The notes: a model not told the origin generated them from the letters alone. A stretch of 64,000 bases of DNA from Carnobacterium sp. CP1 (GCF_001483965.1 NZ_CP010796.1:930001-994000), one strand, 5' to 3'. Counted from the first letter of the stretch, positions 46,496 to 55,502 are shown. Numbers and translations: made by a program.

Positions 46496-46526
46496 AAGAG
46501 GAAGTTGCGATACATAACTTCCTCTT
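46496..46526. other. Hairpin downstream of legG, possible operon terminator
   Basis: AAGAGGAAGTT (46496-46506) and AACTTCCTCTT (46516-46526) are perfect 11-bp arms around a 9-nt loop, 28 bp after the legG stop. No strong T-run follows on the minus strand, so termination may be partial. Confidence 0.5.
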
Positions 46527-46553
46527 ATGCAAGCATATTTATTTAAGCAGCTA

Positions 46554-47711
46554 TTAAATAGTATGAAAGGATTTTTTCAGTGATATATCTTTGGAAAGAG
46601 AGTCACGGATGGATTTTATTATTTTTTCGCTAACCTTTCCATCACCATAAGGATTCTCCATTTTTTTTAATTGTGCATGAAAACCGACTGATAACGCTAA
46701 GTGAATAGCTTTATCGATAGCTTCTTTTTTAGGTTCACAATCAATAACGGACTCTGCCTGCATCCTGCCTTTTTGGCGATCGCCAATATTAACAGTCGGT
46801 ATTTTGAATGAAGGAGCTTCAATAATACCGCTTGATGAATTGCCGATCACAGCAGATGCCAACTTCATTGCACTCAAATAACGCAATTGTCCCATTGAAG
46901 TAAACGCTAGAGATTTAGCAGAATGAAGTTTAGTATAGTCATCAATCAGCTGATTGATGATTCTTCCATCTGTATCTGAATTAGCTTTAGTAAAAATGAT
47001 TGTTGCATCTTCTACTATATCTAACGCTTCTAACAACTCTTTAAACTGAGCAGCTGATGTTTTATTTTCAAGCGTGACCGGATGAAAGGTGACTAATAAT
47101 AACCGCTTATTGAATGTTATGCCAAGACTCGCTTCCAATTCTGCTTTCGTCATTAAAGGCATTTTAACAATGTTTTCAATACCTATAGCTCCGACATTAA
47201 AGACACGCTCAGGTTGTTCCCCAAGTTGGATCACTCGTTTACGATACTCTTCAGCACTCGTAAAATGCAACCAGCTCATTTTAGTGATTGCATGCCTAAA
47301 TGCTTCGTCAAAAGCGCCTTCCGTGGTTTCTCCACCATGCAGATGAGAAATGGGGATACGTGCGGCAGAAGCTGCTGCTGCTGCTGCGAACGTTTCGTAA
47401 CGGTCTCCCAATAATATCACCATATCTGGCTGCAAGCGTTCAAAACTTTCAGAAAAGCCAATCATTCCAAGACCCATCGATTTTGAAATACCGACAGGTG
47501 TATCCGAACTTAACAAGATATCCACTTTTTCGTTAATGACGTAACCGTCTGCTTCAATCAGTTTATAAGTTAAACCAAATTCTGGTGATAAATGCATACC
47601 TGTCACCAACAATTGTAATTCTAAATCTTCAGCTTGTTTTATTTGCTCAAGCAAAGGCATCAATAGACCATACTCAGCTCGTGTACCTGTGACGACACAT
47701 AATTTCTTCAT
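46554..47711 (-). CDS. legG: LegG/NeuC-like hydrolysing nucleotide-sugar 2-epimerase
   Basis: A 385-residue enzyme with the hydrolysing epimerase start MKKLCVVTGTRAEYGLLMPL, then VILLGDRYETFAAAAAA, ISHLHGGETTEGAFDEAFRH, LLVTFHPVTLENKT and VIGNSSSGIIEAP. In the Leg pathway it releases 2,4-diacetamido-2,4,6-trideoxy-mannose from its nucleotide sugar; in the Neu pathway the homologue NeuC makes ManNAc. LegB and LegC in the same operon favour the Leg substrate. It overlaps legI by 4 bp (ATGA) and is the last gene of the operon. Confidence 0.85.
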   Translation of the reverse strand: MKKLCVVTGTRAEYGLLMPLLEQIKQAEDLELQLLVTGMHLSPEFGLTYKLIEADGYVINEKVDILLSSDTPVGISKSMGLGMIGFSESFERLQPDMVILLGDRYETFAAAAAASAARIPISHLHGGETTEGAFDEAFRHAITKMSWLHFTSAEEYRKRVIQLGEQPERVFNVGAIGIENIVKMPLMTKAELEASLGITFNKRLLLVTFHPVTLENKTSAAQFKELLEALDIVEDATIIFTKANSDTDGRIINQLIDDYTKLHSAKSLAFTSMGQLRYLSAMKLASAVIGNSSSGIIEAPSFKIPTVNIGDRQKGRMQAESVIDCEPKKEAIDKAIHLALSVGFHAQLKKMENPYGDGKVSEKIIKSIRDSLSKDISLKKSFHTI

Positions 47712-48709
47712 CGTTTGATCAGCTCATCTGCTTGATAGTTTTTAGTTGCTTTTGTCCCAATGATCTCATCCCATAACATCGGTGAGATCCCTGTTCCTGG
47801 ACGTTTGATTTCCAAGTTTTCTTCAGTAAAAACCTCTCCGCTTGCAATAGCGGTTTTCGAAACTAGGCTTTTGCGAGCAATTGCTTTATTTTTACGTTCA
47901 GATTGGGTCGGTGTCTTCACACCATTACCAAGTGCTTGTTCAATATTACGAATGCTGGTGACCATTTGCTTCAATTCGTCTGGTTCTAAACTCGCTTTAT
48001 GATCAGGCCCTTCCATCGTTTTATCCAATGTAAAGTGCTTTTCAATAATGGCAGCTCCTAAAGCTACTGCTGCGATAGGCACTTCAATTCCTAATGTATG
48101 ATCTGAATAGCCGACCGGGACTTTAAAAGCTTCTTTCATGGTATTCATCGCTGTTAAATTAACATCGCTCATAGGCGTTGGATATTCTGTATTGCAATGC
48201 AGCACCGTAATGTCTTTCGCTCCATTGTTTTTTAAGACCTCTAGAGCTTCTTCTATCTCGCCTAAAGTAGACATTCCTGTAGACAAAATAATTTTTTTAC
48301 CTGTTTTAGCTGTTTTTCGTAAATAAGGCAGATTCGTAATTTCACCTGACGGAATTTTAAATATATCTAACCCTAAATCTTTTAACAAATCGATGCTTTC
48401 TAAATCAAAAGCTGAAGACAAAAACATAACTCCAAGGCTCGTAGCATAATCCATCAGCTCTTGATGTTTATCGTAATCCAGTTCTAATTTTTTTATCATT
48501 TGGTACTGATTTTCTTCATTGTTGCCTGTGTTTGCTACTTGGTATTCAGCTTTTTCAGCATTTACAGTAACCAGCTTGTCCGCTTTAAAACTCTGGAACT
48601 TTACCGCGTCAACGCCTGCTTCAGCACCTTTAGCAATCAATTCTTTTGCTAATTCAATACTGCCGTTATGATTAACGCCAGCTTCAGCAATAATAAATGT
48701 TTTATTCAT
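47708..48709 (-). CDS. legI: LegI/NeuB-like nonulosonic acid synthase
   Basis: A 333-residue synthase. MNKTFIIAEAGVNHNGSIEL is the NeuB barrel start; AVKFQSFKADKLV, IFKIPSGEITNLP, ILSTGMSTL, VLHCNTEYPTP and GYSDHTLGIEV follow; residues about 275-333 form the antifreeze-like SAF domain (ARKSLVSKTAIASGEVFTEE). It condenses phosphoenolpyruvate with the six-carbon sugar from LegG to make legionaminic acid (or ManNAc to Neu5Ac in NeuB). The ATG at 48707-48709 has GGAGG 6 nt upstream; 34 more open codons upstream belong to the overlapping acyltransferase frame and were rejected. Confidence 0.88.
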   Translation of the reverse strand: MNKTFIIAEAGVNHNGSIELAKELIAKGAEAGVDAVKFQSFKADKLVTVNAEKAEYQVANTGNNEENQYQMIKKLELDYDKHQELMDYATSLGVMFLSSAFDLESIDLLKDLGLDIFKIPSGEITNLPYLRKTAKTGKKIILSTGMSTLGEIEEALEVLKNNGAKDITVLHCNTEYPTPMSDVNLTAMNTMKEAFKVPVGYSDHTLGIEVPIAAVALGAAIIEKHFTLDKTMEGPDHKASLEPDELKQMVTSIRNIEQALGNGVKTPTQSERKNKAIARKSLVSKTAIASGEVFTEENLEIKRPGTGISPMLWDEIIGTKATKNYQADELIKR

Positions 48710-49343
48710 GTTCTGCCTCCTTACATGGATTGCCATACGCCACTGCAAAGCTGCGTATGTTTCGAATAACCACGCTGCCCCCGCCAATGACCGTATGCTC
48801 ACCAATCTCAATTTCTTGGATCACTGTAGCGTTGGTACCCACATGAGTATGAGCTCCAATCGTTACATTTCCGCTAAAAGTTGACCCTGGTGCCAAATGG
48901 CAATAATCACCAATGGTGCTATCGTGTTCAACGATAGCACCAGAATTAATGATAGCATTTTTTCCTATTTGAACAGATGCGTTAATAATTGTGCCTTTTC
49001 CTATAAATGTTCCTTCTCCTATCGTTGTTTCTCTTGAAACAATCGCTGTTGGATCTTGAATGATAGGAAATTGAAAACCAATTGTTTTAGCTTTCTCATA
49101 TAAGTTTTGGCGCAATGCAGTATTTCCTACGCTGCCTAAAGTAATAAAAGCCAAGTGCACCCCTTTAACAAACCACTTTTCCATATCATCATCAACACCG
49201 ATGATCTCAATGCCATTAATAAATGTTCCAACTTTTTCTGAAGTGTCTAGTATACCGACGACTTCAAAAGCAGTATTTTGACTAAGAGAATCAATGATAC
49301 TTTTACAGTGGCCCCCGCCGCCGATTAAAAGAAGCTGCTTCAT
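48702..49343 (-). CDS. LegH/NeuD/PglD-like sugar N-/O-acetyltransferase
   Basis: A 213-residue protein: an N-terminal Rossmann-like domain (MKQLLLIGGGGHCKSIIDSL) and a left-handed beta-helix with hexapeptide repeats from about residue 90 (TTIGEGTFIGKGTIINASV, HDSTIGDYCHLAPGSTFSG). PglD acetylates the 4-amino group of UDP-amino sugars and LegH does so in the Leg pathway; NeuD homologues act on sialic acids. Given the adjacent LegC-like aminotransferase, 4-N-acetylation is most likely. It overlaps both neighbours (8 bp with legI, 4 bp with the PtmE-like gene). Confidence 0.82.
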   Translation of the reverse strand: MKQLLLIGGGGHCKSIIDSLSQNTAFEVVGILDTSEKVGTFINGIEIIGVDDDMEKWFVKGVHLAFITLGSVGNTALRQNLYEKAKTIGFQFPIIQDPTAIVSRETTIGEGTFIGKGTIINASVQIGKNAIINSGAIVEHDSTIGDYCHLAPGSTFSGNVTIGAHTHVGTNATVIQEIEIGEHTVIGGGSVVIRNIRSFAVAYGNPCKEAEHE

Positions 49344-50383
49344 CCGTTTACACCTAAACTTTCAATCATGTTCTCCATCTCTTTGATCTGTCCCATATCC
49401 AACCAAGAGTTTTCACTCACGGGGAAAACACCGACTTTGAGTCCGGCATTTTTAGCTGCCATAATAACATCGGGTAAGTCTGCGAATTCATCGTCCGGTA
49501 CAAAGCCAAGAACTGAAGGCTCCATAACGTACATACCCGTATTAATAAGATGGCTGTATTCAGGTTTTTCGACGGTATTTTCTAATAATCCGTCTTTATC
49601 TAATTGCAATACGCCATAGGGAATTTGTGTGATTTTAAGAGATGCGACAAACGTGATATCGTGTTTATTCTTTTTATGAAAATCCACAATATCTGTGTAA
49701 TCAGCATCAACTAAAATATCACAATTTGAAACAAAAAACGTTTCTTTTAATTGTTCCCGCATCAAAGACAAGCTTCCGCCGGTTCCCAGGGGTTTATCTT
49801 CATCTACATAGGACATATTATAGTCACGTTCAATTTCATTAAAGTACCCTTTGATCATATTTTTTTTATAATTCACACTGATGATAAAATCTGAACAACC
49901 GAATTCATGGAATTTATCAATAATACGTTCCATAATCGGTGTATCTCCAATTGGAATCAATGGTTTCGGCAAAATTTTTGTATAAGGATAGAGCCTTGTG
50001 CCTTTTCCTCCAGCCATAATAACGACCGGTGTTTGGATTTTTTTGCCGCGAACCAGCTCATGAGACTTGAACATGATATTGCGGATCGTGTGATCTTCAT
50101 TTAAAACGGGTATGGAATCTACTTTTTGTTGTTTCATTTGGTCGATAGCTTTATCGGTGTCCTTTTTAAAAATAAAAATAGGATCAGCATTCATCGCTTC
50201 TTTTACCATTTCATGAATGGATTGGTCTTTTAAAATCCACCTTCTGATGTCTCCATCAGAAAGCGCTCCTACTAGTTTATTTTCTGATGTGACATAGATG
50301 ATTTTACGTGCGTTTTTATCCATTTTTGTCATCGCATCTTTAATGGTAAGTGTATCCTTTACAACAAAATCGTTGAGCTCCAC
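49340..50383 (-). CDS. PtmE-like CBS-domain nucleotidyltransferase (GDP-amino sugar synthesis)
   Basis: A 347-residue fusion: two CBS repeats (about 5-110) and a sugar-phosphate nucleotidyltransferase domain from about 115 (TPVVIMAGGKGTRLYPYTKI, then PKPLIPIGDTPIMERII, FVSNCDILVDADY). This domain order matches Campylobacter PtmE, which makes the GDP-linked glucosamine precursor for legionaminate. It is therefore a marker for the GDP route rather than the UDP route. The chosen start is GTG at 50381-50383, 8 nt after AAGGGAG and just past the legC stop; an ATG 13 codons earlier overlaps legC and has no site. Guanylyl specificity is inferred from the family and context. Confidence 0.82.
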   Translation of the reverse strand: MELNDFVVKDTLTIKDAMTKMDKNARKIIYVTSENKLVGALSDGDIRRWILKDQSIHEMVKEAMNADPIFIFKKDTDKAIDQMKQQKVDSIPVLNEDHTIRNIMFKSHELVRGKKIQTPVVIMAGGKGTRLYPYTKILPKPLIPIGDTPIMERIIDKFHEFGCSDFIISVNYKKNMIKGYFNEIERDYNMSYVDEDKPLGTGGSLSLMREQLKETFFVSNCDILVDADYTDIVDFHKKNKHDITFVASLKITQIPYGVLQLDKDGLLENTVEKPEYSHLINTGMYVMEPSVLGFVPDDEFADLPDVIMAAKNAGLKVGVFPVSENSWLDMGQIKEMENMIESLGVNG

Positions 50384-50400
50384 AATATCTTCTCCCTTAG

Positions 50401-51561
50401 CTATAGAATTTCGTTCAAACATTCGGCAACGTAACGAACATCATCTTGTTCCAAGTTTGAACTGCAAGGAATATTCAGAATGTGTTTCACATAATAGGTT
50501 GCTTTCTCAATCTTATAAGATTGTGCTTTTAAATAAGGTTTTTGTTCATGGATCAATCCCCAAATTGGTCTTGTTTGAATCCCTTTTTCATGCAACGCCT
50601 GAATGATTCCTTGAATATCCGGGTCATTTTTGATCCGCAGTGCATAAAACCAATAATTTGGACGAATAGTCGCATCAAAATCGATTACCTCAACTTTTTC
50701 GTTTTGGTCAAACAATTCTTTATACAAGTCATAGTTAGCTTTTTTGGTTTCAATAAAACTTTCTAATTGTTCTAATTGTCCCACACCTAACGCAGCTTGC
50801 AAATTGGTCATGCGGTAATTGTAGCCTACAGCGTGATGGATAAAACTAGTCGTGTCATCTTTAGCTTGAGTAGAAAGATATTTAAGATAATCTAAATCTT
50901 CTTTTTTCTTAGCTACGACCATTCCACCGCCGCCAGTAGTGATGATTTTATTTCCATTAAATGAATAAACACCAAAGTCGCCGATAGTGCCGGCATATTG
51001 GCCTTTATACTTGCCTTCAGTATAGTAAGAACCTAATGCTTCTGTCGCATCTTCAATCAGTTTAAGATTGTATTGGTCAGCAATTTCCACCAATTTTTCC
51101 ATATCCATTAAATTACCAAACACATGCACACCGAGAATGGCTTTGATTTGGCGTTTTGTTTGATTATTCGTTAGAATGCCATCTGTAAACGTACATTCTT
51201 CTTTAATAAATTGCAGAATTTTATCTGGATCAATACACAATGAATCATCACAATCCATAAAGATAGGTTCTGCTCCGACATAACGGATAGGATTGACTGC
51301 AGCAATGAAGGTCAATGTTGCCGCAAAAACTTCATCGCCTACACCAACTCCACTTTGAATCAATGATAAGTGAAGTCCTGCTGTACCACTTTGTACGGCT
51401 GCAGCTTGTTCAACTCCTAAATAATCAGAAATGTTTTTTTCGAATGTTTCGATATAACTTCCACCAGTTGAAACCCACTCATCTTTGACAGCTTGCGTAA
51501 CGTATTCTAATTCATTGCCTTTGATATTTGGTACGGATAAAGGGATAAATTTTCTTTCCAT
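50401..51561 (-). CDS. legC: LegC-like PLP-dependent sugar aminotransferase (DegT/DnrJ/EryC1)
   Basis: A 386-residue aminotransferase. IPLSVPNIKGNELEYVTQAV, DEWVSTGGSYIETFE and AAAVQSGTAGLHLSL start the fold; LIEDATEALGSYY carries the PLP-contacting Asp and YSFNGNKIITTGGGGMVV the Schiff-base lysine; VGYNYRMTNLQAALG is the second-subunit region. It adds an amino group at C-4 of the 4-keto-6-deoxy sugar from LegB. LegC family members have exactly this start. ATG 51559-51561 follows GGAGG at 8 nt. It lies 17 bp after legB. Confidence 0.9.
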   Translation of the reverse strand: MERKFIPLSVPNIKGNELEYVTQAVKDEWVSTGGSYIETFEKNISDYLGVEQAAAVQSGTAGLHLSLIQSGVGVGDEVFAATLTFIAAVNPIRYVGAEPIFMDCDDSLCIDPDKILQFIKEECTFTDGILTNNQTKRQIKAILGVHVFGNLMDMEKLVEIADQYNLKLIEDATEALGSYYTEGKYKGQYAGTIGDFGVYSFNGNKIITTGGGGMVVAKKKEDLDYLKYLSTQAKDDTTSFIHHAVGYNYRMTNLQAALGVGQLEQLESFIETKKANYDLYKELFDQNEKVEVIDFDATIRPNYWFYALRIKNDPDIQGIIQALHEKGIQTRPIWGLIHEQKPYLKAQSYKIEKATYYVKHILNIPCSSNLEQDDVRYVAECLNEIL

Positions 51562-51578
51562 CTTGGCAGCCTCCTCTA

Positions 51579-52556
51579 TTAGATGTTATAAATATCAGTT
51601 TTGTAGCTATCCATATTGTCTTTCAAAAATTCAATCGTTTCAGCTAAACCTTGTTCTAAGGTGTACTGAGGTTTCCAGTCCGTTAAGCGCATGATTTTTT
51701 CATTTGATCCTAACAAACGATTTACTTCACTTTTTTCTGGTCGTAACCGAATATCATCCGTAATGATTTTTGCCTTTGGATTGATTTGGCGAATCATTTC
51801 ATTTGCTAAGTCGCCGATTGAAATTTCTTGTTGTGTGGCTATATTGATTTCTTCACCGATAGTATTTTCAGCGTGCGCTAATGTAATAAAGCCATTTGCC
51901 GTATCTTTAACATAGTTAAAATCTCTTGTCGGCGTGATCGAACCTAATTTGATTTCTTCTTTTCCTGCTAATAATTGTGTAATAATCGTCGGTATTACTG
52001 CACGAGCAGATTGTCTTGGACCATAAGTATTGAATGGACGCACAATTGTGATCGGCATCTCAAAACTTCTATAGAACGATTCAGCAATACGGTCTGAGCC
52101 AATTTTCGTAGCCGAGTAAGGCGATTGTCCTTGGAAAGGATGATCTTCATCAATTGGAACGTATTGCGCTGTTCCGTAAACTTCAGAAGTTGAAGTAACT
52201 AACACACGTTTTGTTCCAAAGTCTTTAGCAGCTTGTAAGATGTTCAACGTTCCTTTAATGTTTGTATCAACGTATGAATCGGGTGAATGATAGCTGAATG
52301 GAATAGCAATCAATGCAGCTAAGTGATAAACTGTATCGATTCCTTTCATTGCTTCTCTTACTCCGTTCGGGTCACGAATATCCCCTGTAAAGACATCGAT
52401 TTGACTTAATACGTCTTTCGGCAAACTATCTAACCAGCCCCATGTATTAAACGAATTGTAATAAGCAAAGGCTCTTACCTTTTCTCCTCTTTTTACTAAT
52501 TCTTCTACTAAGTGGCTTCCGATAAAACCGTCAGCTCCAGTTACTAATACTGTCAT
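51579..52556 (-). CDS. legB: LegB-like NAD-dependent nucleotide-sugar 4,6-dehydratase
   Basis: A 325-residue SDR: MTVLVTGADGFIGSHLVEEL, the LegB-type stretch FAYYNSFNTWGWLDSL, TVYHLAALIAIPFSYHSPDS, TSTSEVYGTA and SPYSATKIGSDRIAESF (Y-x-x-x-K). LegB dehydrates GDP-GlcNAc (or UDP-GlcNAc in other routes) to the 4-keto-6-deoxy sugar, the first committed step to legionaminic acid. It is the first gene of the operon legB-legC-ptmE-like-legH-legI-legG, with its own promoter and a strong terminator upstream. Length and motifs are as expected. Confidence 0.9.
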   Translation of the reverse strand: MTVLVTGADGFIGSHLVEELVKRGEKVRAFAYYNSFNTWGWLDSLPKDVLSQIDVFTGDIRDPNGVREAMKGIDTVYHLAALIAIPFSYHSPDSYVDTNIKGTLNILQAAKDFGTKRVLVTSTSEVYGTAQYVPIDEDHPFQGQSPYSATKIGSDRIAESFYRSFEMPITIVRPFNTYGPRQSARAVIPTIITQLLAGKEEIKLGSITPTRDFNYVKDTANGFITLAHAENTIGEEINIATQQEISIGDLANEMIRQINPKAKIITDDIRLRPEKSEVNRLLGSNEKIMRLTDWKPQYTLEQGLAETIEFLKDNMDSYKTDIYNI

Positions 52557-52625
52557 TTATCTCTCTCCTTTAATTTATCTAATGGTATGATTTGCTTTTA
52601 CTCACAAGAAAAATGAATCCAGTCA

Positions 52626-52664
52626 ATTATAGCATATTTCACATTATATGTGGTTAGATAACCA
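52626..52664 (-). promoter_or_regulatory. Predicted legB operon promoter with two adjacent dyads
   Basis: On the minus strand TATAAT (52626-52631) with TG one base before it is an extended -10. The -35 region is poor but is covered by two palindromes, CACAT-TAT-ATGTG (52640-52652) and TGGTTAGATAACCA (52651-52664). Their position suggests binding by a regulator; none is identified in the window. Confidence 0.5.
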
Positions 52665-52700
52665 AATATAATCCGAATTGTAATTGTTTATGCTTTCAAT

Positions 52701-52743
52701 AAAAGGCCTCAATCTCCAGTTAAACTGGAGGCTGAGGCCTTTT
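52701..52743. terminator. Strong terminator between the initiating-transferase operon and legB
   Basis: AAAAGGCCTCA (52701-52711) pairs with TGAGGCCTTTT (52733-52743), and CTCCAGT (52714-52720) with ACTGGAG (52724-52730) inside; only small internal mismatches. T-rich tracts flank both sides, so it can act in both directions. It ends the operon finishing at 52768. Confidence 0.88.
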
Positions 52744-52767
52744 ATTAGTTTTACAATCGCTCTTTTA

Positions 52768-54156
52768 TTAATTTAGTATTTTTATGTTGCTTGAAATACT
52801 ATGATTTCCGCCTAATTCAGCTTCTTCATCTAATCCCTTAGAGGATACTTTATCAAACAAAATTTTAATGGTTTGCAGCATGATTTTAATGTCTAATAAA
52901 AGTGAATATTTTTTGATATATAATAAATCAAAATTTAATTTACTATTAAAATCTGTTGCATACTTACCATATACTTGAGCATAACCTGTGATGCCCGCTC
53001 TAACATTATGTCTTAAATAGTAATAAGGGTTTTGCTCTTTAAATTGATCAACAAAGAATGGACGTTCCGGACGCGGTCCTACCATCGACATTTCCCCTAA
53101 TAGAACATTAATTAGTTGGGGCAACTCATCAATTCTCAATGCTCTTAAATATTTCCCTATTGAAGTAACTCTGGCATCATTAGATGTAGCTAGGACTGGA
53201 CCGGATTCTTTTTCTGCCGTAGCGCTCATCGTTCTGAACTTTAAGATGTTAAACTCAGAACCTTCTTGTGTAATTCGGACTTGCTTATAAAGAGCAGGTC
53301 CTTTAGAAGTTGCTTTCACTAAAAGAGCCGTGATCAGCATAATAGGTGAGGTAATAATGATGAGAACAAGTGAGAATAAAATATCCACGATTCGTTTGAT
53401 GGCATCGTCTTCAGACGGTATTTTGAATTGTGAAACTTCAATAATGCTCTCGTCTTCAATATTCATAATATTTGGATTCACCATAATCAAGTTTTCAAAG
53501 CTCGTATTCAAAAACAACTTTTTATCGCTTTGCATCAATAATTCATAGACTTTTGTTTTTTCTTGATCCTTGATTTTGCTAGCTAAATAAACAATATCGA
53601 CTTCTTCTAAATGAGCTGCAACATTTTCAGAATAATTGGATAGGACTGCCAACGTTACTTTATGGCGTTTGCTTTTTGAATTTTCAAAGTTAAAGACAGC
53701 TGACTTAACATCTTCTTCAAAACCAACCACCATAACTTTTTTACTGCCGCTAAACTTCTCATATATTTTATAAACGACCACTCGCCAAATAAATAAAACT
53801 AATGTGCTCACTACTAAGTTGATGATCAGCACTGATCTGGGAAAAGCAAACCATCTACCTGCAAAAGTAACCGCCATGATTGCTAACGTTAAGATGACTT
53901 GGATGATAATCGTAATGTACAAAAAATCGGTCATTGATTTGTTGTATAAAATATAGACTCCAAATAAAATATTCAGAAAAATAAACGTTAAAACGATAAA
54001 AACAAATGAATTCGTATAAGTCTCGTAATTTCTATCTGGAACGGCATTGCCGAATTTCAAATAAAAAGAAAGAAGCATGGAAAAATGCAATAGTAAAATA
54101 TCCATTACACCTATGACGACTTTTTTTGTTTTGCTGAACCTTTCTTCTTGTACCAT
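52768..54156 (-). CDS. Polyprenyl glycosylphosphotransferase (WbaP/WcaJ type, long form)
   Basis: A 462-residue initiating enzyme: four or five membrane segments (about 15-125), a central CoA-binding-like domain (KVMVVGFEEDVKS) and the C-terminal PGT domain with a further membrane segment (IVDILFSLVLIIITSPIMLI), YKQVRITQEGSEFNILKFRTM, LRALRIDELPQLINVLLGEM (catalytic D-E) and SMVGPRPERP. It attaches the first sugar-1-phosphate of a second polysaccharide. The ATG at 54154-54156 has GGAGG 8 nt upstream; an ATG five codons earlier is within that site. It is the last gene of the operon from 60260, unusual since the initiating enzyme is often near the front. Confidence 0.92.
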   Translation of the reverse strand: MVQEERFSKTKKVVIGVMDILLLHFSMLLSFYLKFGNAVPDRNYETYTNSFVFIVLTFIFLNILFGVYILYNKSMTDFLYITIIIQVILTLAIMAVTFAGRWFAFPRSVLIINLVVSTLVLFIWRVVVYKIYEKFSGSKKVMVVGFEEDVKSAVFNFENSKSKRHKVTLAVLSNYSENVAAHLEEVDIVYLASKIKDQEKTKVYELLMQSDKKLFLNTSFENLIMVNPNIMNIEDESIIEVSQFKIPSEDDAIKRIVDILFSLVLIIITSPIMLITALLVKATSKGPALYKQVRITQEGSEFNILKFRTMSATAEKESGPVLATSNDARVTSIGKYLRALRIDELPQLINVLLGEMSMVGPRPERPFFVDQFKEQNPYYYLRHNVRAGITGYAQVYGKYATDFNSKLNFDLLYIKKYSLLLDIKIMLQTIKILFDKVSSKGLDEEAELGGNHSISSNIKILN

Positions 54157-54254
54157 AAATGTTTCCTCCAATAAAAATACTCTTAATATACTGATGTCTT
54201 ACAACTCATTCATATTATCACAATCTTTCCTGTTAAACAAAGGAGAACATACAA

Positions 54255-55502
54255 TTATTCTTCGAACTGTTTTAGGCAAATCTTACGACTTTGAAAATTT
54301 ATCTTATTTTTATTAAATAAGCCTACATTATTCCCCATATAAATGAGCAATAATAAAATAAATATCCAAAATTCCGGTGATAAATAACCGCCTTTTTGAA
54401 AATTTAATAGGATAAACAAAATACCCATTTTAAAGTTCGTCATTAAAACATAAACCGAAAATAAACAAAATAATAGAAAAGCGCCTAATCCTACATCCGA
54501 CAAAATATAAGCATAAATATTCCAAATGGATGGAGTATGCCCAATCCCATTTCCCATAAATAGGTGTTTGCGATTTACATATTGCCAGCTTTCCCATAAT
54601 CTGCCTCTTGTTGAATTATCCGCACCTGATAAAATGGCTGCTGTCCGGTCAATAATGGTTACTTGGATAATATCCCACGCTAGGACAGTCAGAATAACCA
54701 CTGCCAATAAGCAGATAATAAGAAACCCGTTTACTTTTATTTTTTTTATTGTTTTTAAACGAATAAAATGCATAGCTTGTATTCCCAACATAACTGCTAT
54801 GGCGCTATAAGAAAAAGTCAGAATAATCGTTAATGTGATCAATAAGTTGATGTATTTATTGATTATTACGTTCTTTTTATTAAAATAATTTAGACCCAGC
54901 ATAATATTTAAATAATAACCTAAATAAGAAGGTTCTGAAAAAATGCTTCTTGTCCTGAAAATATTTTCTATGCCATCATATAAATAACTTGTTTCATCTG
55001 TTCGTGTCAATTTCCAAAAGAACTCATAAGGAAGCTTTCCGTCCAAGTAAAGTGCAATTGTTATGTAAATGCCGATCATACAAATGACAATCGCAACAAT
55101 ATTGAGTGTTTTTAAAAGAAGTGCTTCTAAAGCATTTTTTTTAATGAAATTGTAAACTCCTGCAACAAAAAAGGCATAATAAGCGACTTTTATAAAAGCT
55201 GCAATCCCTGTTTTTAAGACAAAGAGGTCATTATTAAAGTAATTCATCAGGATGTTAACTGCTATGACTCCTAATAAAAGCAAAATCCAACCAAATTGTT
55301 TCTTTTTTATCCAATAATTTCCGCTTATGATTAAACAGGCTGCGATAAATCCGAATAGAAAATCACTCAACGAAAATATTCCAACCATCCAGTCCGTTAC
55401 TGTAGCTGAAATACCTAAAGTAATCAACACGATTTGAGTCCAAATGGAGCTGTGCTTTTCATTGAAGAGCATCCATTTATTTATTAAGGTAGTTTTTTCC
55501 AC
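54255..55502 (-). CDS. O-antigen ligase/Wzy-like membrane protein
   Basis: A protein of 415 residues with about ten membrane segments. The large late extracytoplasmic region holds GADNSTRGRLWESWQYVNRK and HLFMGNGIGHTPSIWNIYAY, the typical R-rich and H-containing loop of Wzy/WaaL family members. It is the polymerase candidate for the operon 52768-60260. The likely start is GTG at 55500-55502 with AGGG 6-7 nt before it; a GTG six codons upstream has no site. It lies 36 bp after wecB. Confidence 0.78.
   Translation of the reverse strand: MEKTTLINKWMLFNEKHSSIWTQIVLITLGISATVTDWMVGIFSLSDFLFGFIAACLIISGNYWIKKKQFGWILLLLGVIAVNILMNYFNNDLFVLKTGIAAFIKVAYYAFFVAGVYNFIKKNALEALLLKTLNIVAIVICMIGIYITIALYLDGKLPYEFFWKLTRTDETSYLYDGIENIFRTRSIFSEPSYLGYYLNIMLGLNYFNKKNVIINKYINLLITLTIILTFSYSAIAVMLGIQAMHFIRLKTIKKIKVNGFLIICLLAVVILTVLAWDIIQVTIIDRTAAILSGADNSTRGRLWESWQYVNRKHLFMGNGIGHTPSIWNIYAYILSDVGLGAFLLFCLFSVYVLMTNFKMGILFILLNFQKGGYLSPEFWIFILLLLIYMGNNVGLFNKNKINFQSRKICLKQFEE

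Noticed and set aside
46554-48709. Reading neuB/neuC homologues as an N-acetylneuraminic acid pathway
   Set aside because: The same operon holds LegB, LegC and a PtmE-like enzyme, which have no function in Neu5Ac synthesis. Leg is therefore favoured, though the synthase alone would not decide it.
48710-48811. N-terminal extension of the LegI synthase
   Set aside because: The extra codons lie in the overlapping acetyltransferase gene, are not synthase-like, and the internal ATG has a strong GGAGG site.
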